Assembly: GCA_958299035.1 (NCBI GenBank)
Contig: CATQJL010000305.1
Coordinates: forward strand, 61,148,486-61,212,485
Direction: 5' to 3'
Source of the DNA: Cylicocyclus nassatus
Taxonomy: Eukaryota; Nematoda; Chromadorea; Rhabditida; Strongylidae
Length of the DNA stretch: 64,000 nucleotides
Both the position numbers and the translations under genes were made by a program. The notes under the pieces were generated by a model. The model searched no databases. It was given only the letters and a program-made list of their open reading frames with translations, and was not told where the DNA came from. Shown here piece by piece: positions 36,401-47,195 of this stretch (position 1 is the first letter of the stretch; every line of letters starts with the position of its first letter).

Positions 36401-37872
36401 TTCGAAAGCTCAGGAAAAGGGGATTCGACCTAGACCGTCGACTTCTTTCTAGCCCCCCTCTACCGAGAGATACACCGCATTTTATCTGAAAACATGGTCA
36501 TTTTCAACAGCAGATTTCTGCCAAATGAAGACCTAATCACTGCTGCTTATCTATCTGTGTTAAAGAGCAAGTCTTCATTAACAAACGTAGACCGTCGACT
36601 TTCTCGTAGCATTCATTTGGAGAGCAGAAAGTGAGGACACAAAATCAGTTAATTTTTGAAGCACATAAAATCCCTCATATCTCGCGGCACAGAAGACCTA
36701 GAAAAAAGTCGACGGTCTACGTCGATTCTCCATGATCTCAGCTTTCGAATGGTATACAGCATGTTAGGGCTTCTTTGCTTCCCGGCTCTAAAAATCATTT
36801 TCTCCGGTAACCGATAAAAGCCAATACATTGGTGGAGCCGGATTGGAGCAAGCTAATAGTAAATATCTCCACCCCATTTTTGAAAACTGGTCCGTTTTTT
36901 CGCCCAGCAACCTATATACCATTCGAAAGCTCAGGAAAAGGGGATTCGACCTAGACCGTCGACTTCTTTCTAGCCCCCCTCTACCGAGAGATACACCGCA
37001 TTTTATCTGAAAACATGGTCATTTTCAACAGCAGATTTCTGCCAAATGAAGACCTAATCACTGCTGCTTATCTATCTGTGTTAAAGAGCAAGTCTTCATT
37101 AACAAACGTAGACCGTCGACTTTCTCGTAGCATTCATTTGGAGAGCAGAAAGTGAGGACACAAAATCAGTTAATTTTTGAAGCACATAAAATCCCTCATA
37201 TCTCGCGGCACAGAAGACCTAGAAAAAAGTCGACGGTCTACGTCGATTCTCCATGATCTCAGCTTTCGAATGGTATACAGCATGTTAGGGCTTCTTTGCT
37301 TCCCGGCTCTAAAAATCATTTTCTCCGGTAACCGATAAAAGCCAATACATTGGTGGAGCCGGATTGGAGCAAGCTAATAGTAAATATCTCCATTCCATTT
37401 TTGAAAACTGGTCCGTTTTTTCGCCCAGCAACCTATATACCATTCGAAAGCTCAGGAAAAGGGGATTCGACCTAGACCGTCGACTTCTTTCTAGCCCCCC
37501 TCTACCGAGAGATACACCGCATTTTATCTGAAAACATGGTCATTTTCAACAGCAGATTTCTGCCAAATGAAGACCTAATCACTGCTGCTTATCTATCTGT
37601 GTTAAAGAGCAAGTCTTCATTAACAAACGTAGACCGTCGACTTTCTCGTAGCATTCATTTGGAGAGCAGAAAGTGAGGACACAAAATCAGTTAATTTTTG
37701 AAGCACATAAAATCCCTCATATCTCGCGGCACAGAAGACCTAGAAAAAAGTCGACGGTCTACGTCGATTCTCCATGATCTCAGCTTTCGAATGGTATACA
37801 GCATGTTAGGGCTTCTTTGCTTCCCGGCTCTAAAAATCATTTTCTCCGGTAACCCATAAAAGCCAACACATT
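24407..37872 (+). repeat. 521-bp tandem satellite array, about 26 copies
   Basis: Period measured from the GGAAAAGGGG landmark: 24421, 24944, 25465, 25987, i.e. 521 bp apart from small indels. Each monomer has the core AGACCGTCGAC twice on the plus strand and once inverted (GTCGACGGTCT). It also has a diverged internal dyad: TATACCATTCGAAAGCT on one side and AGCTTTCGAATGGTATA on the other. Copies from about 28600 to 37380 look identical by eye; those before 28500 carry scattered single-base indels. The last monomers (37391, 37850-37872) are diverged. Reading frames inside are repeat artefacts. Confidence 0.97.
27005..27030 (+). other. Adapter sequence inside the satellite array
   Basis: The same 26-base adapter as at 24381 replaces about 18 bases of a monomer, between CGCCCAG and AAAGCTCAGG. 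It marks a chimeric junction between two amplified fragments, or an untrimmed read end that the assembler extended through. Confidence 0.95.
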
Positions 37873-37878
37873 GTATAG

Positions 37879-38578
37879 GTCGTCTCGAAAGTTTTTGAGC
37901 ACAATTTTCAAAAAATCATAACTTCTGATTTTTCCAACCGATTTGACTGCTTTCACTTTTATGTGAAAGGGTAAGTTATGCTCTTTATAATGACATCCGA
38001 GCTGCTTAGTAATGGTCATCTCTTGCATAGATAGAAGCTCAAAACAAAATCACTCAAAATTTGAATTTTTGTGTAGGGTCATAAAAAATCAGAAACTTGC
38101 AACAAAATCGGAGCAGTCGGTATTTTAGGTTCTTTCACCAATTCTTTCTAACAGTGCAAAGTTTGCTCCGATTGAGCGTCTCCATGAAAAGTTATAATTT
38201 CCGAGCAAGCAGTACAAAAAGGCGAATTTGATTTATTTTGGCATTCTTCAGGGAAACCATAACTTTTCATGGAGACGCTCAATCGGCGCAAACTTTGCAC
38301 TGTTAGAAAGAGCTGGTGAAAGAACCTACAGTACTGACTGCTCCGATTTTTGTTGCAAGTCTCCGATTTTTTATAACCCTACACAGAAAATTAAAATTTT
38401 TACCATTTTTCTTCTATCGCTCCTATCTATGCAACAGATGACCATTACTAAGCAGCTGAGATGTCATTATAAAGAGCATGGCTTACCCTTTCACATAAAA
38501 TTGAAAGCAGTCAAATCGGTTGGAAAAATCAGAAGTTATGAATTTTGAAATTCGTGTGCAAAAACTTTCTGGACGACC
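37879..38578. mobile_element. 700-bp foldback element at the end of the satellite array
   Basis: It starts GGTCGTCTCGAAAGTTTTTG and ends CAAAAACTTTCTGGACGACC. Arms of about 300 bp: 37879-38040 pairs with 38415-38578, and 38075-38215 with 38258-38400. After it, GGTGGAGCAAGTTAATAGTA (38589-38608) resembles the satellite monomer sequence GGAGCAAGCTAATAGTA, so the element seems to sit within a decayed edge monomer. The target duplication is unclear. Confidence 0.8.
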
Positions 38579-39005
38579 AAATAAGAGCGAGGTGGAGCAA
38601 GTTAATAGTAAAAAATGTGCTGTGGATTGAAATCGTTATCAGCACTAACGGGAACGTGAGCGAACGCGTCTATTTGAGCGTGCTTATCGTTGTTATATGT
38701 TTACGTTTTTTTGGTAAAAAATGCGCTTTTGATTGACAGTTATGCCATCATTGTTAGCACACACTCAAAAAACTATGGGAGATTGGTGAATTTCCACACC
38801 TTCACACAAAACCCGCCCATTTCTGGAATCTATACTCTGTAAACCTAGTGCTGAAGAAGGTCACTTTCGTGAAAACGCTCTAGACTCACCTTACCTAATT
38901 TGTAGAGAATGGTTGGTTTCAATGAATTAAAAACTCTAAAACATTCAGAAGAATAACATGTTATTAAAATATTCCTCAATGTTTTGGAAAGGTTGGCAGT
39001 TTGAA
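38579..39005. other. Low-copy spacer beginning with a satellite edge fragment
   Basis: The first 30 bases resemble a piece of the satellite monomer. The remainder has no gene, repeat or site I can support. Confidence 0.4.
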
Positions 39006-39778
39006 AAACGGCAGGCAGAATACTTTACAAAATCGCAGATGACTCGCATGTGTTCCAGTTCAACAGCGAGACAGAAGGAGAATCTTACGCCGACGAAAAT
39101 GTTGTCGACATTAATACAGAGTTGGGAATTGAGCGAAACTCTCTGATTTCCTGCATAAGGAATCCAAGCAGATTGCCTAGTTTCAATGAAGAAATGTCCA
39201 GGAAGTCCATTGCTGATCTTCAGGTTGCTGAAGAATTCAAGGCTGCTAAATTCACAAACATGGATATGAACAAAAGGAAGGTGTTAGTACAAAGCATAGT
39301 TACTGCGCTTAGATCCCGGCTGGAGTGCGAACCCAACTCTGTGTTTTATGCTTTTGAAAGTTATTCGCCTTGTGACAATATGACCTATGATATTGAAAAA
39401 AAACCAACGCGCAGCATAGTACCTCCTTTTTTCGGCTATTCCGCAAATGCTGTTAAAGAAGAAGTTGAGCAGCTTTCTGATCAGCTAACAGGACGTATGC
39501 CAGAGGAGGTGAAGCCAGAGTTCGACAAGGCCCAAAAAGTACACTATTTCCTTCCCGTGTTGCGAAAGCATATGAGATTTGGCTCTTTTCCCATTACTTA
39601 CCGCAAAAATCTGATGGGCCCACTAGCAAAGCTAGTTTCCATTCCGACTAGCACGGCAGAGGTGGAGAAAGAAATTTTCTATCTACTATGTTATCAGAAC
39701 ACAACGCAGAAGTCGTACAACGATAGAGCATCTAAGCAAATACTTAAGATTTGTCAACCTTCTACCATTGTTATCTGA
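39006..39778 (+). pseudogene. Unrecognised coding region, possibly transposon-derived
   Basis: An open frame runs from just after a TGA at 39003-39005. From the first ATG (39050) it gives 242 residues, starting MFQFNSETEGESYADE, and an open stretch upstream (TAGRILYKIADDSHV) suggests the true start is missing. Composition is protein-like, with Lys/Glu-rich helices and a C-terminal half containing PLAKLVSIPTSTAEVEKEIF. That piece faintly recalls the end of hAT transposases (basis: overall pattern only). Further coding-like pieces follow in other frames (39800-40162), so this looks like one decayed gene. No splice sites join them convincingly. Confidence 0.4.
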
Positions 39779-39800
39779 AAACTTCATTTAAAGGATTAAT

Positions 39801-40162
39801 ATAAGTGGTCCAGACAGGCTGTTACCGTATGACTTTTTGAAATATCCTAAAAGAAGGTATGAAGAAACTGGTCACCTACCTGCTGACTTCCTGGTGCTAC
39901 CAGAGGGCCACGAAAAAAATCACAAAACCGCTTAAAAGAAGAAGAAAGTTTCAAATCCATTTTCGACTCAGAACGCTTTTGCACGCAATTCTACTTCTAC
40001 TCCGATGACCTTTTGGAGGAAGAAGAAGATTTTTCAGGCAGCGAACTTGTTGTTTCTGACGTTAGCGATAGTGATATTGTTGATGATGATGTGCAGGAAA
40101 TGAAGTTGTTCCTAACTTGTACATCTTTTGGGATAAACATTATTGCTTTCATTTTTTGTTGA
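39801..40162 (+). pseudogene. Coding-like fragments in two frames, acidic tail
   Basis: One frame reads RYEETGHLPADFLVLPEGHE and stops at 39935. An overlapping frame continues with RFCTQFYFYSDDLLEEEEDF and an Asp/Ser-rich tail (SDVSDSDIVDDD), stopping at 40162. The change of frame inside protein-like sequence suggests a frameshifted continuation of the preceding region. Confidence 0.3.
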
Positions 40163-40269
40163 TGCAGTGAAACAGGAGCACAGATCTTCATATCAATTTT
40201 TTTAAATTTTTTAACTTCTTTTGAAAAAATTTTAAATTTTTTTTCAATTTGTGCCTAAATAAGGTACAA

Positions 40270-40435
40270 ATTAAAGCTCTTCATATTACGCTTTTTTACC
40301 TTTTCTCTCTTCCTCCCCCCCCTCCTAGACTCACATACCCCCTTCACCCTGGAAGGTCGGGAACAGCCGAGACCCCCTTCACCTGGGGAGAGCCCGGCTC
40401 CCCCTATCGCACCTATGTGTAGGAGAGACTAACAG
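40270..40435 (+). other. C-rich non-coding stretch
   Basis: A pyrimidine-rich run (CCTCCCCCCCCTCC) with two CCCCCTTCACC-like repeats precedes the GIY-YIG fragment. No function is evident; it may belong to the same retroelement. Confidence 0.3.
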
Positions 40436-40760
40436 ACCCTTGCACAAGAGTCAAAGAACGCCTTGACGGTCTTAGAAAATCCAGAATGTCACACATTTGG
40501 GTGCCCATCGAAGATTATATCATGAGAATCAGTACTTTCAAGTCACTGTACGATCTTGTCGCACGAATCCGAGACGATAGCCCGAAAAACGCTGGAGGCC
40601 TTCTGGATAGCGTCAAAAACACCAAAATTGAGTCGCAAAGATAATGGCGTTGCCATAAACAGTAAACTGTTCTCTTATCAAACAATATGTGGATTCCGAT
40701 ACGAGTTCTTCTATGACCATATAAAGGGCATTGTTGACACTCACCATCATACTCACTCAT
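40436..40760 (+). pseudogene. GIY-YIG retroelement fragment, frameshifted
   Basis: One frame gives RVKERLDGLRKSRMS (40457 on). A second gives SHESETIARKTLEAFWIASK and TPKLSRKDN from 40556. Both are typical of the endonuclease end of nematode reverse-transcriptase elements, in the right order but in different frames. It is therefore an inactive fragment of the same broad class as the remnants in the large foldbacks. Confidence 0.5.
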
Positions 40761-41097
40761 AGCGCAGCTGCAGCGCAATACTGGTCTTTCGGTCTCTACA
40801 TCCCGATCTGGCAAGGCTGAGGTCAGGCTTTCAACATCTACTCTGCCAATCCATCACTAGTCCAACTAAATCATTGTCAAACAAGAAGATGTTGAGCGGG
40901 CAGTTCTCAAAGTCTCGATCTTTCAGGAAGCCCTGAAGAAGGCGGACGGACCGCCAAAACGTTGGCTTATCGTTTAATAAAGTCTTGCTACCAACCTTGG
41001 TCGACAGCTCAAGAAACTTTATTACAATTTGAATCACAATCCAAGGTTTATCGACATTCGTGCACGAAGATCTGTATGTATATTATACGCTAAAATT

Positions 41098-41200
41098 CTC
41101 TTTGGAGGTAAGTTAATGGAGTGTGGCACAAGCTTTAAGCTGTGGCTGCCACATCTTTTCAAAGATGATGCCACATCCCAATAACTTACCTTCAAAGCAT
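41098..41200. repeat. Small foldback, about 100 bp
   Basis: TTTGGAGGTAAGTTA pairs with TAACTTACCTTCAAA, and GTGGCA with TGCCAC further in. Short imperfect hairpin element, no coding capacity. Confidence 0.65.
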
Positions 41201-41225
41201 CCAACCTGCGTTTCTTATAACGCTG

Positions 41226-41534
41226 TTGAATCCTCCTCTCTACACAGTGGGAATTTCGTTCAAAATCATTTCTCCTAGGAAAAGATATAGTCGCTTTTCC
41301 TTACCTAAGCAAATGGAAAGTACTGCGAAAGTTTTAGGCTACGCTAGCATGCTAAGTCTGCTTTACTACTTGATTAAAAGACCTTCTCTACACCCAAATT
41401 CGAAGCAGCGGGGCTTTTTTAAATGCATTGACCAAGTGACTAAGCCGCAAAAATTCGGAGACATTCAGCAGTTTGTTTTTCCTCCACAATTGAAGTTGTA
41501 CCGTCTTCTCCCTCAAATAGTTTCAAGATTCTGA
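41226..41534 (+). other. Unrecognised open reading frame, 102 residues
   Basis: Starts MNPPLYTVGISFKIISPRKR and contains a modest hydrophobic stretch (LGYASMLSLLYYLI). There is no domain I recognise, and it ends just before the minisatellite. It may be chance. Confidence 0.15.
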
Positions 41535-41559
41535 GATGTAACTGCAGTGGAAAGCAATC

Positions 41560-42017
41560 CATCCTCCATCCATCCATCCAATCCATCCAATCCATCCGAA
41601 TGGAGACAACCGAGTGGTTGTTCCTCCGAATGGAGACAACCGAGTGGTTGTTCCTCCGAATGGAGACAACCGAGTGGTTGTTCCTCCGAATGGAGACAAC
41701 CGAGTGGTTGTTCCTCCGAATGGAGACAACCGAGTGGTTGTTCCTCCGAATGGAGACAACCGAGTGATTGTTCCTCCGAATGGAGACAACCGAGTGGTTG
41801 TTCCTCCGAATGGAGACAACCGAGTGGTTGTTCCTCCGAATGGAGACAACCGAGTGGTTGTTCCTCCGAATGGGGACAACCGAGTGGTTTTTCCTCCGAA
41901 TGGAGACAACCGAATGGTTGTTCCTCCGAATGGAAACAACCGAGTGGTTGTTCCTCCGAATGGAGACAACCGAGTGGTTGTTCCTCCGAATGGAGACAAC
42001 CGAGTGGTTGTTCCTCC
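41560..42017 (+). repeat. ATCC tract and 30-bp minisatellite, about 14 copies
   Basis: An ATCC/AATCC simple repeat (41560-41597) leads into tandem 30-mers, unit TCCGAATGGAGACAACCGAG plus ten more bases, with a few point variants. Each unit holds the hairpin CAACCGAGTGGTTG. Because 30 is a multiple of three, long frames stay open on both strands (e.g. repeated SSEWRQPSGC). I regard these as by-products, as there is no independent coding evidence. Confidence 0.95.
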
Positions 42018-44036
42018 GAATTAACTAGCGAGAAGCACCTTCAATGGTAGAGGACGTTGAGTATCATTTAGGGAGTCAAGGTGTTTTACGTGCGACAAGC
42101 CCACCTGATAATATGAATTAAGTACGTCACTACTGATAGACAAACATTCAATTTGACACTTAGGTTTTCTTGTCTAAACTCCATGCGGTTAGGATGTTTT
42201 CTTGGCCGAATCGTAGTCTTGTTGTTTACACTTCACTTTGTAATCATTTCCGCAATTGTCCCAATCTGATGCTGTCCCAGCAATATTTTACTTTCTTCGT
42301 GTTTTATTGAATAAATGCTCTTTCAACCTTGCAGCTAGATTTCTGCCAACTTTCGAATAATGATCCGCTGGTACAAAATATTCACGATAATCGTTGAGCG
42401 TTATTATCAAAGAGAAGCATATGTATTGTACAGTAGCACTTTCAAATGTGATGCTAAAGAATTAGCAGGTGAACGTTCTTTATCAGAAATAACTTGAAGG
42501 AGGTTTGAGATGAGTTAAAAAATATGCGACTCGATAATGTCACATTATAGTGCTGGATCCACACTACGTGATGAGTACGACCAACTCGCAGGCGCGCAGT
42601 CTGAGAAACAACGACATACCACAGTAAACCTACGCCTCATAAGCCTAAAGGTTCGGCTCAAGATTTAATGGAAGCCGACAAGGTCGTTGTGATAGAATCA
42701 ACCTCGTGCGCACTCTAATTTCTCAGCCCTCATTTTCGCCTGTACAAATTACAAATGTCCCTCAGTTTTTCGCAAGGTATTGGCATTCTTATATCGCTTG
42801 AAGGCAGTGTCCGAGCAAATTGGTTTTGAGAATTTGTTCTTATCCGAACCTAATCGCTATACTGAATCCATCCACATTGGAGAGCGCAAAAACTGCTAAA
42901 AAGAGTTCTAACGCAGGAGGGAAAGGTGGAGTCTTCCCGATGTGAATTCATGCTCCCAGCTTGCAAAGCGATCTTCTCGATTCCGCTAGCCGCCCTGATG
43001 TCGCCACCGACCAAGTGCGAACGACTGACTTGAAAGCGAGACCGAGAAGATTGCTTCGGAAGCTGGGAGCTTATTTATAATACAGCAGGAAAGACCCCGC
43101 CCACCTGCTGATTCCCATCCTATGTTAGAGCCCTTTTCGCCGTTTTCGCTCTCTGCAGTGTCCTCGGATCCAACCTAGCGAGTAGGCCGGGTAAGCACAA
43201 AATCTCAAAATCGAGTTTTTGCCCGGACACTGCCTTTAACTGATTTGCGACGTTGAGTTAGATGAAATAGCTACTCTTACCTTAAGCATGCAAATTGCTA
43301 AAAAAATGCCTTAGCAACGGTCTTTACCAGAAGTTCAAACACGACCGCAAGACCAACCTGACTCAATGCGAATGGAGAATTTCGAAGAATCAAGCAAATA
43401 TGTCAACAAACATTTCCTACGGATATCTGTAAGCGACAAAGAAGCGAATTTTTGTAATGTCGCATACTTTAGAAAAGGAATGCTGAGCAACATCTAGCAG
43501 ACACGACATCTACAAAGCCGTCTCCAAGAAAGATTAATGACGTTTATGTAAAAAAATGAATGATATTTGAATTAATGGGATTTGCGTTGATCTAGAATGA
43601 AAACGTAAGTAGGAAGTTAGACAATTCAAAATTGTTCTTTACTATTGTTTGATAAGAACGCACAGGCATCGCACAATATACGCTGACTTCAAGCTTCGAA
43701 ATTCGACCCATTTTCAGCACTATAATCAACTTTATTGAAGAACTAACCAATCGCGTTTCCTGGTTTTTAGATAAGATTGTGACAGTATAGTGGGCCATCA
43801 AAGAATGCATTCATAAAAATTTATTGCAGACTCATGTGATGCTTGTTATAAATTCGAAATGAAGAAGCAGTTTGTGACGAAAGAAAAAGTCTAAAAAGAC
43901 TTGATAACGCTTCATTATGGAATATGATGTCTTTTTAGTTGTCCTTATGGCAGAATAAGAGCTTGCGCAAAGACCGTGGTGTACCAGCTGGAATGCCTAA
44001 GCTGCGAAGGCTATTATAAAGGAGAGACAGTGCTCA

Positions 44037-44134
44037 GACAATCACAGGCTCTCAGCCGGCAGCCACAAAGCCACCGCGAAAAGCCACCAAAAGCGCGGTG
44101 GCTGTGGCTGCCGGCTGAGAGCCCGTGATTGTCT
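44037..44134. mobile_element. 98-bp hairpin insertion
   Basis: AGACAATCACAGGCTCTCAG pairs nearly perfectly with CTGAGAGCCCGTGATTGTCT. It is absent from the mirrored position in the left arm (near 17360), where the flanks join directly. It is a recent miniature element or palindrome; the target duplication is not clear. Confidence 0.8.
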
Positions 44135-44414
44135 AAGTAGATCTAGGTGTGAGTTTGAAAGAGCGTTTAGCCAGTAAAACACGAAAAACTCAACCTCACC
44201 TTCGGAACTGTATGAGATTGAGACAAATTGCGGGACTGATTGCGAGGTGAAGGTGCACAATTCTAATACCCAAGGCTGAGAGCCAGAAAATTTTCAAATC
44301 GTATGGAGTTCAGCCAGAAATTCTGGGTTGAAAAACCCTTAACTCCCTGAATGACACTTGACGTCCTTTACTACCAAAGGTGCGGTGTTGTCGCTAGCTT
44401 GGTGGAGTCAAGGT

Positions 44415-45915
44415 TTACCCGTTTTCCGACTCTGAGGATCTAAGCCATACCTTCGATAGTCAAGAGACAGGGGCTAGAAAGTGATAGTTGTTTGAGTTCC
44501 TGCCCCCTATAAAAAGTGAAGGTTGTTTCAGAAAAATAGATGGAAATTTAGAGATATGAATTAAACCAGAAAACTTGAAAAATTTGTATAAAGCAAAGGT
44601 TAGCAAATTACCAAATTTGAAACCTTAACTTGATAGTTTCCTGAACACAGTTTCGTCTTCAGGATTGCCGGTTGAATTGGGTGGCAACAAAAACTATTGT
44701 CTCATCCAATTAAAAAAAGCGTTGTTTAGCTCTGCAATAGTTGGGAGTTCAAAAGAAAGAAAACTTGTCAGCAACTGAATTCAACATGTTAAACATGTCT
44801 GAAAGTTATGTTGCACATCGACACCAATCTTGTTTTTGATGCGTCCTTTAAATTTTCACCTTCGCATAATCGTTTCATATCCTGCAACGTTGTCTGGATT
44901 CTTCCGCTCATCATTCTGAGCAAGTTTCGTCCAAGCTGGAGAAAATTCGTTGCAAGGGCACTGAAAGAGAACAAGGTAAAGAAAAACGCATTTTTTTAGT
45001 AATTTTCACATAAATCAGACAAAGGCAAAGAAGTAAGCTCGGCGAAGTTGTCTACATCATAAACAAGACCTATCGACTACACAAAAAACCGAGTGAAAAG
45101 AGTTCAATCAAAGAAAAAACGAGAGCTTTTCGAAAACACGGTTTTCTCCAGATTTCTTGTTTAGGTCATAAAAGGGAGTCTTGCAAACGTTGTCAGCGTG
45201 AAAATAGAAATCGAGAGCTTGAATATGACATATAGATTGTTGAAATTGGGCTCCGAACACCGAAGAAAGGAGTACCAGAGCCAAATGTTCCGCGCCCCGC
45301 ATTTGAGGTAGCGAGTTAGCGCGCAGCGCGCAGAGACGCAGACGAGCAGCGGAGACAGACTAGAGTCGACGGGGCATTTGTTTCTGGTCGTAGATCTCCG
45401 CCGGGGTCATTACAAAACCCTATAACATTATATATCGTTGTGATTCTCATGAGACGGCCAGGAGCACTGACAACGTCGCGGGTCTTGAAAATCACTCCAT
45501 AACGACATAGACCAGCATTTGTGTTGCAACTCTCTGCGCAGGATTTGAGCGCAGTTTCTCGTTTTTATTGAACTCCAGCAGCTTTCATGAACTTCCAACG
45601 TTCAATCGCAGTTTAGCGAAAGGTTAATTGAGTAATTCTGTCCTAGTTTTCAATTGCTTTTTTAGATGTAAACTTTCTTTTCAGCAAAAAAGGCCATAAA
45701 AACGCAATTCTTCGTTTTTTTGAGCTTCTTTCGAATGTAACTGCTATTTACCTCGTTCACATTCATGCCCATACGGTTATGTCACTAATTATGTCATAAT
45801 ATCCGGAGCTTTGCCCCAGATGACTTCTGTTTCTCTCCAGGTGAAGGTTGTGTTCTATCATGACGCTCAAAGTGAAGGTTACCAAAGTACATATGTATCG
45901 AAGGTATGATCTCAG
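44415..45915. other. Insertion private to the right arm, with coding-like pieces
   Basis: There is no counterpart in the left arm, which joins near 16930-17015. On the minus strand a frame starting at 45302 has a signal-like leader (MRGAEHLALVLLSSVFGA). Further on are YDVDNFAELT (near 45060) and, after a TCTCTTTCAG acceptor, CNEFSPAWTKLAQ (near 44950). I could not join these into one frame. They may belong to a decayed secreted-protein gene. Confidence 0.25.
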
Positions 45916-46019
45916 CGAATCTCAGACTAGGTCTAGCCAGATAAAGTGTGGAGGGACTTGAAAATATGGTGAGCAAGTCATAAAGTCATCCTTTTCACAC
46001 ATCTGATGATGACGCCGAT

Positions 46020-47195
46020 ATCGAACGTCAAAGAACTGATTGGCACACACAATACTTTGATGATGGTATTACTTCTTTTGCAGCTGCCTTATACGATGGT
46101 GCAGACTACACTTATATAGATAAGTGCAGTATTGCGTAAGCATGCATGCTCTGGGCTGATGAGCATTGACATGTGGCTTGAAGAGATTTTTTGACAAAAA
46201 TCTTGCTCCCTCCGACAAACAAAAATGTTAATTTTTTTTTAAATTCTGGTTTCCACAGAATAGCGAATAGCTGTTTATTATCATCACCGTATTTGTAGTT
46301 CTTAGATCTGATGAGAATCTAAAACAGAATTCAGACATTGATCTATTGTGTTTTGATTCAGTAGGGCATGTGAGAACGCTGTGCATGTGTTCCCAACATC
46401 TATGCAAGAAATTCTTGCAATGAAGTGAACTGAGGATAAGAAACTTTATCTGTGTTGTCTCACTACAAAAATCGCTCCTTCAGATACAAGAAAACTTATC
46501 TATTCTTGATCCACATTCGCTCAAAGGCATGTTAAAATTTCTTAAGTGTGTATTTTTTCGGTACAACAAAAAACAACGTTTTAACAACAGTTTATTTGAC
46601 AGTGATGTTGTAAGTGGGAAGAGTGAAAGCTTCTTTGGGGAGTCGGCAGTCTGAAATATGTGTTATGCTGAATTTTGTTTACGATCAAAAATGCATTTGG
46701 AAAGCACTTACGAAAGTAAAGAAACTCTGCGCATTGACTACAAAGTCATCTAAGTTTTACTTTCACACGATTTGGCAATAATATTTTATTTATATTTCGG
46801 AAAGATTTTTTGTTCTTGAAAACGGTTGAAAAACGGTTTTTAATGAACGAGTTTCGGGGGACAAACTGCGTTTTTGAAGAAGATAAGTTAATCAGGAAAT
46901 TTTTCTTTTGCATGTTACACTTGTTTCTGGACTGACTATTGCTTTAGTAAAAACAACTACGAAAAATTTGAAGTGTTGTTCATGGGTACTTTCCTAAAGG
47001 TGGTCGACAGAAAGTTGTAAGTTAAAACACTGGATTCATTGCTCATTGCATTTAACGCAAATATTCTTCAAACGTTGTGCATAACTATGGTTTCGGGTTC
47101 AAGAGTAAAAATATCCGAATCCTATTTGGATGATGCAACAAAGGTTTGTACACTTAGACAATGTGTATGCAATTAGGCTTGAAAGCTCACCATTT
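46020..47195. other. Downstream flank of the right micro-exon gene
   Basis: Mirrors 15097-16850 without the 464-bp MITE; the empty TTA site lies near 46750-46755. No gene is supported. Confidence 0.5.

Larger units (their letters stand above)
42070..46020. mobile_element. Truncated relative of the large composite foldback
   Basis: The central palindrome pairs about 42802-43010 with 43025-43240. The left outer arm stops at 42070, shorter than in the other copy, and the right outer arm continues to about 46020. GIY-YIG remnant sequence (near 42200-42340 and 44140-44280) is present but more decayed than in the left copy. Confidence 0.6.

Noticed and set aside
24657..37860. Reading frames of 60-98 residues recurring through the satellite
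   Set aside because: They are periodic with the 521-bp monomer, overlap each other on both strands and are broken by single-base variants. They are satellite shadows.
24407..37872. CRISPR array
   Set aside because: The direct repeats are 521-bp head-to-tail monomers without unique spacers, in a eukaryotic genome.
41547..42050. Long reading frames with ten-residue repeats over the minisatellite, on both strands
   Set aside because: The repeat unit is 30 bp, a multiple of three, so frames stay open automatically on both strands. There is no start context, splice site or independent coding signal.
44042..44260. 72-residue frame over the 98-bp hairpin
   Set aside because: It is generated by the near-perfect palindrome inserted only in this arm; the mirrored position has no such frame.
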